From positions 1 to 64,000 of the forward strand of contig NZ_JAHKPU010000020.1 of the NCBI RefSeq assembly GCF_018860505.1: a stretch of DNA of 64,000 nt. Reading direction: 5' to 3'. Positions 49,799 to 58,779 of the stretch are shown here, one piece after another (positions within the stretch are counted from its first letter, which is position 1; each line of letters starts with the position of its first letter). Source of the DNA: Pacificibacter marinus (GTDB taxonomy: Bacteria > Pseudomonadota > Alphaproteobacteria > Rhodobacterales > Rhodobacteraceae). A model generated the notes under the pieces. The model had not been told where the DNA came from and searched no databases. It saw nothing but the letters and a program-made list of their open reading frames with translations. A program made the position numbers and the translations under genes.

Positions 49799-50704
49799 TC
49801 AGACAAATATCATCGACGACAATTTGCGACGTCCGTTCAAAACAATCGGGTCGCTGGCTTTTAGACTGTCGAAAATCTTGAACAATTGCTCTCTGGCTGC
49901 GCCTTCATTCCAATCACGATCTTGCTTGAACGCCGCCAGAAGCGCTTCAACCGCGTCTTCAACTTGGCCATCTGCGTGCAGGGCCGTGGCCAAATCAAGT
50001 CGCGCTTGCATATTGGTGGGATCAGCCGCGACAGCTGCGGTCAGATCGGCAACTGGACCAGCGTTTTCCGCCTCGCGTGCGAGTGCTATTTGCGCGAACA
50101 CCGCCTCGATCATCGGGTTTTCAGAAATTTCGGCTGGCATACCGTTCAAAACCGCTTCAGCCTCATCCAATGCGCCTTGAGCGATGTGACATTTGGCTAG
50201 ACCTGCGAATGCACCGACATTTTTAGGGTCTTCTTCCAAGATCGCCGCATAGGTTTCAGCTGCATCAGCAAACTCGCCGGCCTCAAACATTTCATCAGCC
50301 GCCTCGACCGCCGCGTCCAAGCCACCGTCATCACCGAGGTCCAACAGCTTGGCGACAAAAGCATCGATTTCGGATTGCGGCAGCGCGCCTTGAAAGCCAT
50401 CAATCGGCTCGCCTTGCCAGAACGCGAAAACAGTCGGGATCGATTGCACCCGCATTTGCCCTGCCAGCATTTGGTTTTTGTCGACATCAATTTTCGCCAT
50501 ACGCACTTTGCCATCGGCGGCGTTGACTGCCGCTTCCAAAGCAGGGCCAAGCGTTTTGCATGGGCCACACCAAGGCGCCCAAAAGTCGATGATCACAGGG
50601 ACCGTTTTCGACATCTCTACGACTTCAGCCATAAAGTTGTCTTCGTTTACGTCAATAATATGCGCACCCGCAGTGGGGGTTTTGGGTGTCCCGAGTTCAA
50701 TCAT
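49799..50704 (-). CDS. Thioredoxin-TPR protein, CnoX/YbbN family
   Basis: A 301-residue cytoplasmic protein with an N-terminal thioredoxin fold (active site WCGPC, cysteines 46 and 49) and a C-terminal helical TPR-like region (about 115-300). E. coli CnoX has lost the first cysteine and works as a holdase; here both are present, so disulfide reduction remains possible. It follows xthA by 55 bases on the same strand. Confidence 0.92.
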   Translation of the reverse strand: MIELGTPKTPTAGAHIIDVNEDNFMAEVVEMSKTVPVIIDFWAPWCGPCKTLGPALEAAVNAADGKVRMAKIDVDKNQMLAGQMRVQSIPTVFAFWQGEPIDGFQGALPQSEIDAFVAKLLDLGDDGGLDAAVEAADEMFEAGEFADAAETYAAILEEDPKNVGAFAGLAKCHIAQGALDEAEAVLNGMPAEISENPMIEAVFAQIALAREAENAGPVADLTAAVAADPTNMQARLDLATALHADGQVEDAVEALLAAFKQDRDWNEGAAREQLFKIFDSLKASDPIVLNGRRKLSSMIFV

Positions 50705-50759
50705 CTGGGTCTCTCCTGTAACTGTGCTTGTGCTTTATATGCGCCTGTTGGCAGCAGAA

Positions 50760-51548
50760 TTAAAGGTCGAAGGTGGCAAAGACTGGCGCATGGTCAGACG
50801 GTTGGGTCCATCCGCGGGCATCACGCAGAACACGGCTGGAATGTGCAGCGTTTGAAATATCGGATGTGCCCCAAATATGATCCAAACGACGGCCCTTATC
50901 TGCGGCGTCCCAATCTTTGGCGCGATACGACCACCAGCTGTACAAAAGCCCTTCGGGAATGTCTTGGCGTGTGATGTCGACAAAGCCGCCTGCCTCTTGG
51001 GTTTGCGCCAGATGTTCGATTTCGATTTCTGTGTGTGACACGATTTTGCGCATCTTTTTGTGGTCCCACACATCATCTTCGCGCGGCGCGATGTTCAGAT
51101 CGCCCACAAGGATCGATTTCTCAAGTTTTGCCGCGTGAAAGGCGTCACGCATTTCAGTCAGGTAATCGAGCTTTTGCCCGAATTTTTCATTGATCTCGCG
51201 GTCGGGTTTGTCACCGCCTGCGGGCACATAAAAATTGTGAATGGTTACGCCGTTTTCCAACGTGCCCGCAACGTGGCGCGCATGGCCCAAGCTGGCATAA
51301 TCTTCGCCGCCCGCATCCGCAATCGGCAGTTTTGACAAGATCGCAACGCCGTTATAGCCCTTTTGTCCGCGCGCAACCATGTGGGTGTAGCCCAGCGCAT
51401 GAAAGCCCTCGAGCGGGATTTTATCAACGGGGGATTTGCACTCTTGCAGACATAACACATCGGGGGCTTGCTCAGACAAAAGTCTTTCAACAAGCGGTGC
51501 GCGCAGGCGGACTGAGTTGATGTTCCAAGTGGCAAGCGTAAATGACAT
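50760..51548 (-). CDS. xthA: Exodeoxyribonuclease III
   Basis: AP endonuclease and 3'-5' exonuclease of base excision repair. The 262-residue protein has the EEP-fold catalytic motifs TWNINSVR, LCLQECKSP, the NFYVPAGGD segment, VGDLNIAP and SDHAPVFATF. It heads a minus-strand group with thioredoxin, LON and Trm112 genes. A 14-codon ORF with a very good ribosome site lies 61 bases upstream. Confidence 0.96.
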   Translation of the reverse strand: MSFTLATWNINSVRLRAPLVERLLSEQAPDVLCLQECKSPVDKIPLEGFHALGYTHMVARGQKGYNGVAILSKLPIADAGGEDYASLGHARHVAGTLENGVTIHNFYVPAGGDKPDREINEKFGQKLDYLTEMRDAFHAAKLEKSILVGDLNIAPREDDVWDHKKMRKIVSHTEIEIEHLAQTQEAGGFVDITRQDIPEGLLYSWWSYRAKDWDAADKGRRLDHIWGTSDISNAAHSSRVLRDARGWTQPSDHAPVFATFDL

Positions 51549-51609
51549 ATGCGGGTTCCTGCAATTTGGCCAAGACGGCCTTTAGGTTTGGTCGTCAGGT
51601 TAATCGGCC

Positions 51610-51654
51610 TTAACCGCCAGCGCCACCCAGAACTGAATCAATCATGTGGTTCAT
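51610..51654 (-). CDS. Possible 14-residue peptide ORF upstream of xthA
   Basis: ATG with an ideal GGAGGG ribosome site (6-base spacing) opens a 14-codon frame, MNHMIDSVLGGAGG, ending TAA. It lies between the ABC-operon terminator and xthA. It may be a leader peptide of xthA or a free small protein. I do not recognise it. Existence of the peptide is inferred only from the ribosome site and position. Confidence 0.4.
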   Translation of the reverse strand: MNHMIDSVLGGAGG

Positions 51655-51675
51655 TTCGAACCCTCCGTCAGCATA

Positions 51676-51702
51676 CAAAAAGGCCCCGACATGCGGGGCC
51701 TT
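51676..51702 (-). terminator. Terminator after the amino-acid ABC operon
   Basis: Stem AAGGCCCCG/CGGGGCCTT with an ACATG loop; on the minus strand it is followed by TTTTT. It lies 24 bases past the substrate-binding protein stop. Confidence 0.92.
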
Positions 51703-51725
51703 CTCAAAACGAAAATCTCTACGTC

Positions 51726-52514
51726 TTAGAATGTTGGCAGTGGCGGCAATGGTTGACCGAACCACTCTTGGGAAATCACGTCCAATTCGCCGCCCAATTT
51801 TTTGTGCAAGATAAAAACATTGACCCATTGCAGCAGATCAAAGTCGCCTTTTTTCACGCCAATGAACGCAGGGCTTTCTTTCAGGATTATCTTGGTCGCA
51901 ATGCTGATTTCGGGGTGATCAACAGTCAACTGCGCCGCAGCAGTGTTGCCTGTAACCAGAACGTCGATTTGACCAGATGTATAGGCAGACAGAGTGGCCG
52001 CATCATCGCCAAAACGGACGATTTTTGCATCGTCAGGGGCGATTTTGGACAGTTCTAGGTCTTCCAAGTTGCCGCCGGTCACGCCGATGGTCAGCCCAGA
52101 TAGATCAGCAGCAGAGCTGATCATTGTGTCGTCAGATGCAAACACACCAGAATAGAAAGGCGCGTAAGCAGCAGAAAACCAGATGGATTTCGCACGTTCA
52201 GGGTTGGCACCCAATGACGAGATCACCAAATCAACGCGTTCTGTTTCAAGAAACGGAATACGTTGTTTCGACACAACGGGCACGATCTCAAGTTCAACAC
52301 CAAGGTTTTCAGCCAAAAGCTTCGCCACATCGACGTCATAACCAACATGTTCGCCTTCCATGCCAAGCGATCCAAAAGGCGCAAAGCTTTCAGGCACAGC
52401 GATTTTGATCACGCCCTCGGACAGTATATCCGATAGGTCCGCATGGGCGGGGGCCGAGAATGGCAGGGCCAGCGCTGCGGCTGCAATCAGGGATTTTACT
52501 TTAATATTCAACAT
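51726..52514 (-). CDS. Amino-acid ABC transporter substrate-binding protein
   Basis: A 262-residue periplasmic binding protein of the polar amino acid group (SBP family 3). It has a signal peptide cleaved after about residue 25 (PAHA), then the family opening GVIKIAVPESFAPFG, the GYDVDVAKLLAENLGV strand and RVDLVISSLGANPERAK. The ligand cannot be named. It is last in a three-gene unit with two permeases. GGAGACC precedes the start. Confidence 0.92.
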   Translation of the reverse strand: MLNIKVKSLIAAAALALPFSAPAHADLSDILSEGVIKIAVPESFAPFGSLGMEGEHVGYDVDVAKLLAENLGVELEIVPVVSKQRIPFLETERVDLVISSLGANPERAKSIWFSAAYAPFYSGVFASDDTMISSAADLSGLTIGVTGGNLEDLELSKIAPDDAKIVRFGDDAATLSAYTSGQIDVLVTGNTAAAQLTVDHPEISIATKIILKESPAFIGVKKGDFDLLQWVNVFILHKKLGGELDVISQEWFGQPLPPLPTF

Positions 52515-52553
52515 TGGGGTCTCCTTAAGGTGAATAAGTTTGAATGAGGTGTA

Positions 52554-53240
52554 TCAGTGCGCGGGCGACCCAAGGCGTTTCTCAAGCCAGCGTGAGAACA
52601 AGGTCAGCGGATAGCAAAGGCTGAAATAAATCAGCGCCATGAGCGGATAAATCACGAAGGGTTCTGAGCCCTCGACAGGGGCATTGGCCCAGCGCTTGCC
52701 GATCGCCATAAGGTCATGAAACCCGATGATATAAGCCAGCGAAGTGCCTTTAATGATCTGCACCATAAAGCCCACAGTCGGCGCCAAAGCGATGTTCAGC
52801 GCTTGCGGCAAGACCACTTTGCGCAAGGTCGGGTAGAACCCAAGCCCAATCGCACGCGCGCCTTCCCATTGGCCTTGCGGCACGCTTTCAATCGCCCCGC
52901 GCCAAACGTCAGCCAGATAGGCCGACGAATAAATCGTCAGCGAAAATATCGCAGCAGCCCAAGGGTCAATGGTGATGCCCAGCAACGCAGGCGCGCCAAG
53001 TCCCGTGAGGAACAGCAGCATCAACAGCGGCGTGGATTGGAACAGCCAAATGTAGCTGACAGCGATGCCTTTCGCGGTTTTATTCGGCATAATGCGAAGC
53101 AAAGTCACCAACCCGCCAATGATTCCACCACCAAGAAAAGCGATCAAAGACAGATAAATCGTGAATTGCGTGGCTTCGATCAGCTGGAACAAAATGATGC
53201 CGTCAGGCTTGCCCATCAGGGAAATAAATAGATCTCTCAT
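52554..53240 (-). CDS. Amino-acid ABC transporter permease (second)
   Basis: A 228-residue inner-membrane permease of the HisM/GlnP group with about five helices and the EAA-type loop GAIESVPQGQWEGARAIGLG, which docks the ATPase. The ATG at 53240 overlaps the first permease stop (ATGA), so translation is coupled; a TTG five codons upstream is less likely. Confidence 0.92.
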   Translation of the reverse strand: MRDLFISLMGKPDGIILFQLIEATQFTIYLSLIAFLGGGIIGGLVTLLRIMPNKTAKGIAVSYIWLFQSTPLLMLLFLTGLGAPALLGITIDPWAAAIFSLTIYSSAYLADVWRGAIESVPQGQWEGARAIGLGFYPTLRKVVLPQALNIALAPTVGFMVQIIKGTSLAYIIGFHDLMAIGKRWANAPVEGSEPFVIYPLMALIYFSLCYPLTLFSRWLEKRLGSPAH

Positions 53241-53914
53241 CGTGCTGTTTTCCAACGAAAGGCGCGCTTCTCAATTGCGTACATCAAGGCCTTAAAGGCC
53301 AAAGACAGCAGGATATACAGCACGGTCAGGGTGAAGAAGACTTCAAATGACCGAAACGTGCGACTGTCGATATAAAGGCCTGCATTGGTCAAATCGCGCA
53401 CGCCGATCTCGGAAATTACACCTGTGGTCAAAAACAAGAAGATGAACTGCGAATTGAGCGAGGCAAACATTTGCGCAATCGATTGCGGCACGATAATTTT
53501 GATGAATTGAATATAGCGCGGAATGCCCAAAGCTTTGGCAGCATCATGCTGGCCTGTATCGACCACCTGAAACCCTGCCCGCAGAATTTCGGCGAAATAG
53601 GCCGAAAAGTTCAACATCAGTGCCAAGACGGCGTGCGCCCAAAATGGCCAGACATAGCCAAGCAATTGCGGCAGGCCAAAAGCCACGAAAAATAGCTGTA
53701 CAATCAAAGGCGTGTTGCGAATGAAATCCACATAGCCGGCAGCTATGTAACGCAGAACTGGAATTTTTTCATAGCGCGCGGCGGCCAAGCCCAGCGCCAA
53801 AATGAACCCCAGCAAAGCGCCAGCCAGCGTCACACCAGCGCTCAACGCGATGCCTTCAGCCAAAAGCCAAAGATATTCGGGGTTTCGATATATTTCGAAA
53901 AAGCGCAGTTCCAT
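53237..53914 (-). CDS. Amino-acid ABC transporter permease (first)
   Basis: A 225-residue permease of the HisM/GlnP group. The ATPase-docking loop reads RAGFQVVDTGQHDAAKALGI. The two permeases would form a heterodimeric channel. The frame is open far upstream (to 54154), but MELRFFEIYRNPEYLW at 53914 is the family N-terminus. It is the first gene of the operon; no ATPase gene is found on either side. Confidence 0.92.
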   Translation of the reverse strand: MELRFFEIYRNPEYLWLLAEGIALSAGVTLAGALLGFILALGLAAARYEKIPVLRYIAAGYVDFIRNTPLIVQLFFVAFGLPQLLGYVWPFWAHAVLALMLNFSAYFAEILRAGFQVVDTGQHDAAKALGIPRYIQFIKIIVPQSIAQMFASLNSQFIFLFLTTGVISEIGVRDLTNAGLYIDSRTFRSFEVFFTLTVLYILLSLAFKALMYAIEKRAFRWKTAR

Positions 53915-54068
53915 ATCTGGCCGACCTTTATGTCTACAATCTCGTGTACGATCATGTACTTGAACCGACACAATAGGCGACGCTAAGGCGACACAAGACG
54001 ACGTGCACATGGTTTGCGTGCATTCCAAGCTATGCCAAAAAAGAAGTCCCGTTTTTGACCAAATGCAC

Positions 54069-54103
54069 AAAAAAAGACCCCGATCAAAACGACCTGGGCC
54101 TTT
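54069..54103 (-). terminator. Terminator after the response regulator
   Basis: On the minus strand an imperfect stem (AAAGGCCCAGGTC with GATCGGGGTCTTT, with G-T pairs and a mismatch) is followed by TTTTTTT. It ends transcription of the OmpR-family gene. Confidence 0.75.
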
Positions 54104-54131
54104 CCACATAAATATAAGTCGATGACGCGGC

Positions 54132-54818
54132 TTAAGACGCCAAACGATACCCACCAGATTCCGTCACAAGAATACGCGCATTCGAGGGATCAGGCTCGAT
54201 CTTTTGACGCAAGCGGTAGATATGCGTCTCAAGCGTGTGGGTGGTCACGCCCGCGTTGTAGCCCCAGACCTCGTGCAGCAGCACATCGCGCGGCACAACA
54301 GTTTCAGAGGAGCGGTAAAGATACTTGAGAATGTTGGTTTCTTTCTCAGTCAGACGAATTTTCTTTTCGTCTTCGGTCACCAACATCTTTTGCGCAGGTT
54401 GGAATGAATACGGGCCAAGCTGGAACACCGCGGCTTCTGATTGCTCATGTGTGCGCAACTGCGCACGAATACGGGCCAAAAGCACAGGGAATTTGAACGG
54501 CTTGGTCACATAGTCATTTGCCCCCGCGTCCAGACCCAAGATTGTGTCCGCATCGGTGTCATGCCCAGTGAGCATCAAGATGGGCGCCTTCACACCGCTT
54601 TTGCGCATCAATTTGCACAGCTCGCGTCCATCCGTGTCGGGCAGACCCACATCCAGCATCACCAGATCGTAATGTTGATCTTTGATTCGCTCCATGCCGG
54701 CCGCACCACTGTCGCCTTCGAAAACATCGAAATCTTCGGTCATCACCAACTGCTCGCTCAGCGCTTCGCGCAGATCGTCGTCATCGTCCACCAGCAGAAT
54801 TTTTTTGAGAGTGGCCAT
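54132..54818 (-). CDS. OmpR-family response regulator, possibly CenR-like
   Basis: A 228-residue two-component regulator. The receiver has the acidic pair at D12/D13, phospho-acceptor D56 in VMLDVGLPD, and LTGHD. The winged-helix DNA-binding domain spans about residues 130-228 (LTEKETNILKYLYRS, THTLETHIYRLRQKIE). The N-terminus VDDDDDLREALSEQL resembles alphaproteobacterial CenR-type essential envelope regulators; that link is from memory. No histidine kinase is adjacent. The ATG at 54818 has GGAGGG upstream. A tandem repeat lies in its promoter region. Confidence 0.88.
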   Translation of the reverse strand: MATLKKILLVDDDDDLREALSEQLVMTEDFDVFEGDSGAAGMERIKDQHYDLVMLDVGLPDTDGRELCKLMRKSGVKAPILMLTGHDTDADTILGLDAGANDYVTKPFKFPVLLARIRAQLRTHEQSEAAVFQLGPYSFQPAQKMLVTEDEKKIRLTEKETNILKYLYRSSETVVPRDVLLHEVWGYNAGVTTHTLETHIYRLRQKIEPDPSNARILVTESGGYRLAS

Positions 54819-54924
54819 TTTGAATGCCCTCCTTTGTTTATCTCTGCCCATGATGTGATGTGGCTTCACGCTTTCGGCAAGATTTACAACAGCGCTCTCA
54901 CGCAACCGTGTCAATTTAACGGGG

Positions 54925-54958
54925 TATGTTTCACATTCATGCGATATGTTTCACATTC
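54925..54958. repeat. Tandem 14-bp repeat between regulator and ribA
   Basis: TATGTTTCACATTC occurs twice, at 54925-54938 and 54945-54958, exactly 20 bases apart start to start. Being close to two helical turns, the copies lie on nearly the same face of DNA. It lies between divergent genes, so it may be an operator for the OmpR-family protein or for ribA. Confidence 0.7.
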
Positions 54959-55005
54959 TGACAAAGATCAGTACATATGCCGCATTGATATTGATGGAAT
55001 TGAAC

Positions 55006-56094
55006 ATGAGCCTAGCCCCAAGTCTGCCCGAACTGATTGCCCGTGCCCGCGCTGATTTACGTATGGGGGTGCCGATTGTGTTGCGCTCAAACACGGGCAT
55101 GTCATTGGCGATTGCAGCAGAACACCTGTCCAAAGACAGATTGGAGACATTCAAATCCATCGGGCCTGTTGTGCTCGCGATCACCGAGCGCAGGGCCACA
55201 ACACTTAAAGCGCCTGCATATGACGGTGATATCGCACGGCTGGAATTGCCCGCAGATGCCAAAACATCGTGGATCGAAGCCATAGCAAACCCTGCGGATG
55301 ATTTGGCCTCTCCATTGAAAGGGCCTTTTGTCAGCGCACGCGAGGGCTGCGCCGAACGTCACCGCGCTGCAATCAAGTTGGCCAAATCTGCGCAACTGCT
55401 GCCCGCTGTCTTACTTGTGAACACAGATGACGCAATGACCCTTGCGGCACAGAATGGTTTGACCGTGGTTCCCGCTGAGGAGGCCTCTCCTTATATGTCA
55501 CTGCTCGCGCCGCTGCAGGATGTGGTACACGCCCGCGTGCCACTTGCTGCCCATAACGCTGGACGCGTGCATGTGTTTCGCCCCGATGATGGTGGCACAG
55601 AGCATTTCGCGATCGAGATTGGCAAACCCGACAGAAATGCCCCCGTTCTGGCCCGCCTGCATTCGGCCTGCTTTACCGGCGATATATTTGGCTCGCTCAA
55701 ATGCGATTGCGGACCCCAACTTCACGCGGCTTTGACGCATATGGGGGAAACGGGCAGCGGCGTTTTGTTATACCTGAACCAAGAAGGGCGCGGCATCGGT
55801 CATGCCAACAAAATGCGCGCCTATTCATTACAAGACCAAGGCTTTGATACGGTAGAGGCCAATCACCGCCTTGGGTTTGAGGACGATGAACGTGATTTCC
55901 GTATCGGAGCGGCTATCTTGAAAGAAATGGGGTTCAGCGCGGTCAATCTGATGACCAATAACCCCGCCAAGATCGCCCGTATGCAAGATCATGGCATCGA
56001 AGTCGTATCTCGCGTCCCATTAGAAGTCGGCAAGAACAGCCACAACAGCGCCTATCTTGCGACCAAGGCGAAAAAATCAGGGCATTTGCTGTAA
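55006..56094 (+). CDS. ribA: GTP cyclohydrolase II
   Basis: First step of riboflavin synthesis from GTP. The 362-residue protein has the C-terminal catalytic domain with the zinc cysteines in CFTGDIFGSLKCDCG and the NQEGRGIGHANKMRAYSLQD motif near residue 265. The N-terminal 165 residues resemble a worn DHBP-synthase-like domain (LRMGVPIVLRSN) without a clear active site. The ATG at 55006 with GGA upstream is preferred to 54994. Its stop overlaps the next gene (TAATG). No riboflavin riboswitch is seen in the short leader. Confidence 0.92.
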   Translation: MSLAPSLPELIARARADLRMGVPIVLRSNTGMSLAIAAEHLSKDRLETFKSIGPVVLAITERRATTLKAPAYDGDIARLELPADAKTSWIEAIANPADDLASPLKGPFVSAREGCAERHRAAIKLAKSAQLLPAVLLVNTDDAMTLAAQNGLTVVPAEEASPYMSLLAPLQDVVHARVPLAAHNAGRVHVFRPDDGGTEHFAIEIGKPDRNAPVLARLHSACFTGDIFGSLKCDCGPQLHAALTHMGETGSGVLLYLNQEGRGIGHANKMRAYSLQDQGFDTVEANHRLGFEDDERDFRIGAAILKEMGFSAVNLMTNNPAKIARMQDHGIEVVSRVPLEVGKNSHNSAYLATKAKKSGHLL

Positions 56095-56624
56095 TGCGTC
56101 CCGTTACGCGCGCTTTAAAGCGGCCAGCGTCCGCCAAAGATATTGTTGTTACAAAATGGGGCGCTCGTTTTATGGGGCGGCGTTTTCCGTGCTCTATCGG
56201 GAAAGGCGGAATCACCTCTGACAAACGCGAGGGCGATGGAGCCTCTCCACGTGGTACGCATTCCATGCCTGGCGCGTTGTATCGCGCGGATCGCGCATCG
56301 ATCAAAGGGGCAATCACCGCTGCGATGATTCTGCCCCGCGATCTATGGTGCGACGCGCCTGATCACCCTGACTATAATCAACAGGTCAAAGCACCTTTCA
56401 AACACAGTCATGAAAACCTGCACCGCGGAGACCCTCTATATGACCTTGTGGTGATCACCGATTGGAACTGGCCCACAGCGACACCGCACAAAGGCTCAGC
56501 AATTTTTATGCACCGCTGGCGCCGGCCCCGGTATCCGACTGAGGGCTGTGTCGCCTTTCGTGCCGATCATTTACGTTGGATCGTGGAACACCTGACACCC
56601 AGAACCCGTCTTATAATACGCTAG
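56094..56624 (+). CDS. L,D-transpeptidase (YkuD-like) family protein
   Basis: A 176-residue protein with the YkuD-type catalytic motif: H140 in FMHRWRRPRYPTEGC and cysteine C152. It probably cross-links peptidoglycan or attaches proteins to it. No signal peptide is evident at the N-terminus, which is odd for a periplasmic enzyme and may mean an unusual route or a later start. It starts inside the ribA stop codon. Confidence 0.83.
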   Translation: MRPVTRALKRPASAKDIVVTKWGARFMGRRFPCSIGKGGITSDKREGDGASPRGTHSMPGALYRADRASIKGAITAAMILPRDLWCDAPDHPDYNQQVKAPFKHSHENLHRGDPLYDLVVITDWNWPTATPHKGSAIFMHRWRRPRYPTEGCVAFRADHLRWIVEHLTPRTRLIIR

Positions 56625-56642
56625 ATTGATCGCCTAGCTGAT

Positions 56643-57302
56643 TTACGTGACTTCGTAAGTCCGCTCGCCAAAGATCGCAGACCCAACCCGCACATATGTC
56701 GCCCCATGTGCGATGGCCTGCTCAAAATCACCCGACATGCCCATCGATAGCCCCTCCAAGCCATTGCGTTTGGCAATATCCGCCAACAGCGCAAAATGCG
56801 TCGAGGCATCTTGATCAGAGGGCGGAATACACATCAGCCCCTCAATCGGCAGGCTCAATTCTGTGCACATCTTTATAAAGGCGTCGGCCTCATCCGGCAA
56901 AACGCCTGCTTTTTGCGGCTCGGCCCCTGTGTTGACCTGTATATAAAGACGCGGGCAAGATCCTGTTTCGTCTTTGATGCGCGCAATCGTCTGCGCGATC
57001 TTAGGACGATCCACTGTATGGATAACGTCAAACAGTTCCATCGCTTGTCGCACCTTGTTCGATTGCATCGGTCCGATCAAATGCAACTCGACGCCCGCGT
57101 AGACTTCTTTGAACGCAGGCCACTTTCCAGCCGCCTCTTGAACACGGTTTTCGCCAAAGACTCGCTGTCCTTGCTGTAAAACCATTTCAACTCGCGCGTT
57201 CGGCTGAACCTTGGAAACAGCGATAAGCTGTACCGTTTCGGGGTCTCTGCCCACGCGAAGAGCCTCTTTTTCGACTCTATTTTGAATATCGCTCAGCCCC
57301 AT
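56643..57302 (-). CDS. YggS-family PLP homeostasis protein
   Basis: A 219-residue PLP-binding protein of the YggS/PLPBP group, which controls free PLP and amino-acid balance. The PLP lysine is in LIAVSKVQP near residue 30, with FGENRVQEA and the C-terminal GMSGDFEQAIAHGATYVRVGSAIFG. The ATG at 57302 has GGAGG 8 bases upstream. It converges on the L,D-transpeptidase gene. Confidence 0.93.
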   Translation of the reverse strand: MGLSDIQNRVEKEALRVGRDPETVQLIAVSKVQPNARVEMVLQQGQRVFGENRVQEAAGKWPAFKEVYAGVELHLIGPMQSNKVRQAMELFDVIHTVDRPKIAQTIARIKDETGSCPRLYIQVNTGAEPQKAGVLPDEADAFIKMCTELSLPIEGLMCIPPSDQDASTHFALLADIAKRNGLEGLSMGMSGDFEQAIAHGATYVRVGSAIFGERTYEVT

Positions 57303-57520
57303 AGTGGCCTCCAAACCCAATAAAACTTGATCCCTCAGGGATGTTTAGGCCAGTGCAGGTTGGGGATGCAACAGGTGTGTGACCAAGTTGCATCATAAAT
57401 TGCCAGAGCGCATCACACCCCCCTCAGTTCCCTTGACCCAAAGCGCGATTAGCCACAAAAGTCTCCTCATGTGCTGGACGACCTAGCATGAACAAATTTT
57501 TCAAATCCACGAGGGTAACA

Positions 57521-58606
57521 ATGAAAAAGATTCTTCTCTCCTCCGCTGCCATCGTCGCCTTCGCTGGCGCCGCATCAGCTGACGTTTCATTCTCCGGTTC
57601 AGCGACATTGGGCTACAACGACGATCACACTGACGGCATCTACGCTGACGTTGATCTTGACGTGACTATGTCACAAGAGTTGAACAACGGCTGGACAGCT
57701 GCTGTAACTTACGGTTTTGAACTCGAAGAGTTCAGCTCAAACAACGACGACGACTTCACTTCAGATGACAACCTCACTTTGTCTTTGACTAACGGCACAT
57801 ACGCTTTGACATTCGGCGACACACAGTACGCTGCAGTTGAATACTTCTCTGGCGTTTCCGAAATGGACGAAGACAACTTCTCTGAAGTTGACGGCGAAGA
57901 CGTTCTTAAAATCTCCGGCGCGTTCGGTGGTGTTGAAGCTGCTGTATCTACTGGCGTAGACACAATTACTGGTGAAACATTCCAGACTTCATTCGGTGTT
58001 AAAGGTTCATTCGGCAACGTAAGCTTCTCTGCTGCGTACCAAGAAGCAACAACAGCACTTGGCGTCTCTGCAGACGCAATTGGCAATGGCGATTACACAT
58101 ACGAAGAGATCTTTGCTCTTGCTGTTGGTACATCCTTCGGTGGTGCTGACGTAACTGTTGCATACGCTGACTCAGAAGGTGAATCTTCAACAGGTATCGA
58201 AGTTGCATACCCAGTTGGCGACATCACTCTTGGCGCATTCTACGTGTCTGAAACAGCTGCTGACGACAACTACGGTGTGTCTGTTGCATATGCTGCGAAC
58301 GCAATCGAAGCAAAAGCTTACTACAAGTCACTCAACGGTTCTGACGAGTACGGCCTCGGCGGTTCATACACAATGGACGACCTGGTACTTACAGTTGGTT
58401 ACGTTGACGGCGACAGCCTCACAGACGACGATTTCGGCACATACTTCGTAGCTGAATACGACCTCGGTGGCGGTGCATCTGTTCTTGCGTCATACGCTGA
58501 CCAAACAAACGCAATTGCAGCATCTGACAACGACGACATCGACACAGTTGTTGGCGGTTACGAACTTCTCGAAGGCGCAACAGTTGCACTTTCTTTGAGC
58601 TTCTAA
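57521..58606 (+). CDS. Outer-membrane porin
   Basis: A 361-residue Rhodobacter-type porin, predicted as a 16-stranded trimeric barrel for small hydrophilic solutes. It has a signal peptide (MKKILLSSAAIVAFAGAASA) and a mature part starting DVSFSGSATLGYNDD. It ends in the outer-membrane signature phenylalanine (ALSLSF). Codons are strongly biased and A/T endings are common, which suggests high expression. The ATG at 57521 has GAGGG upstream. Confidence 0.95.
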   Translation: MKKILLSSAAIVAFAGAASADVSFSGSATLGYNDDHTDGIYADVDLDVTMSQELNNGWTAAVTYGFELEEFSSNNDDDFTSDDNLTLSLTNGTYALTFGDTQYAAVEYFSGVSEMDEDNFSEVDGEDVLKISGAFGGVEAAVSTGVDTITGETFQTSFGVKGSFGNVSFSAAYQEATTALGVSADAIGNGDYTYEEIFALAVGTSFGGADVTVAYADSEGESSTGIEVAYPVGDITLGAFYVSETAADDNYGVSVAYAANAIEAKAYYKSLNGSDEYGLGGSYTMDDLVLTVGYVDGDSLTDDDFGTYFVAEYDLGGGASVLASYADQTNAIAASDNDDIDTVVGGYELLEGATVALSLSF

Positions 58607-58630
58607 GTCACTAAGACTTTAGACTTTCTA

Positions 58631-58658
58631 GGGCCGCTCCTTCGGGGGCGGCCCTTTT
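58631..58658 (+). terminator. Terminator after porin
   Basis: Stem GGGCCGCTCC/GGGGCGGCCC with TTCG loop and TTTT, 24 bases after the porin stop. Confidence 0.95.
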
Positions 58659-58779
58659 CGTTTGCCAACTGTCTGGTGCAGGTCTTTGCTTTGTACACAC
58701 CTCAGGACCGCCAAAGGTCTTGTTCATCCTGAAATTGGGCGATACGGTTGCCGCGATTGATCGTTAGGGAAACCACAGT

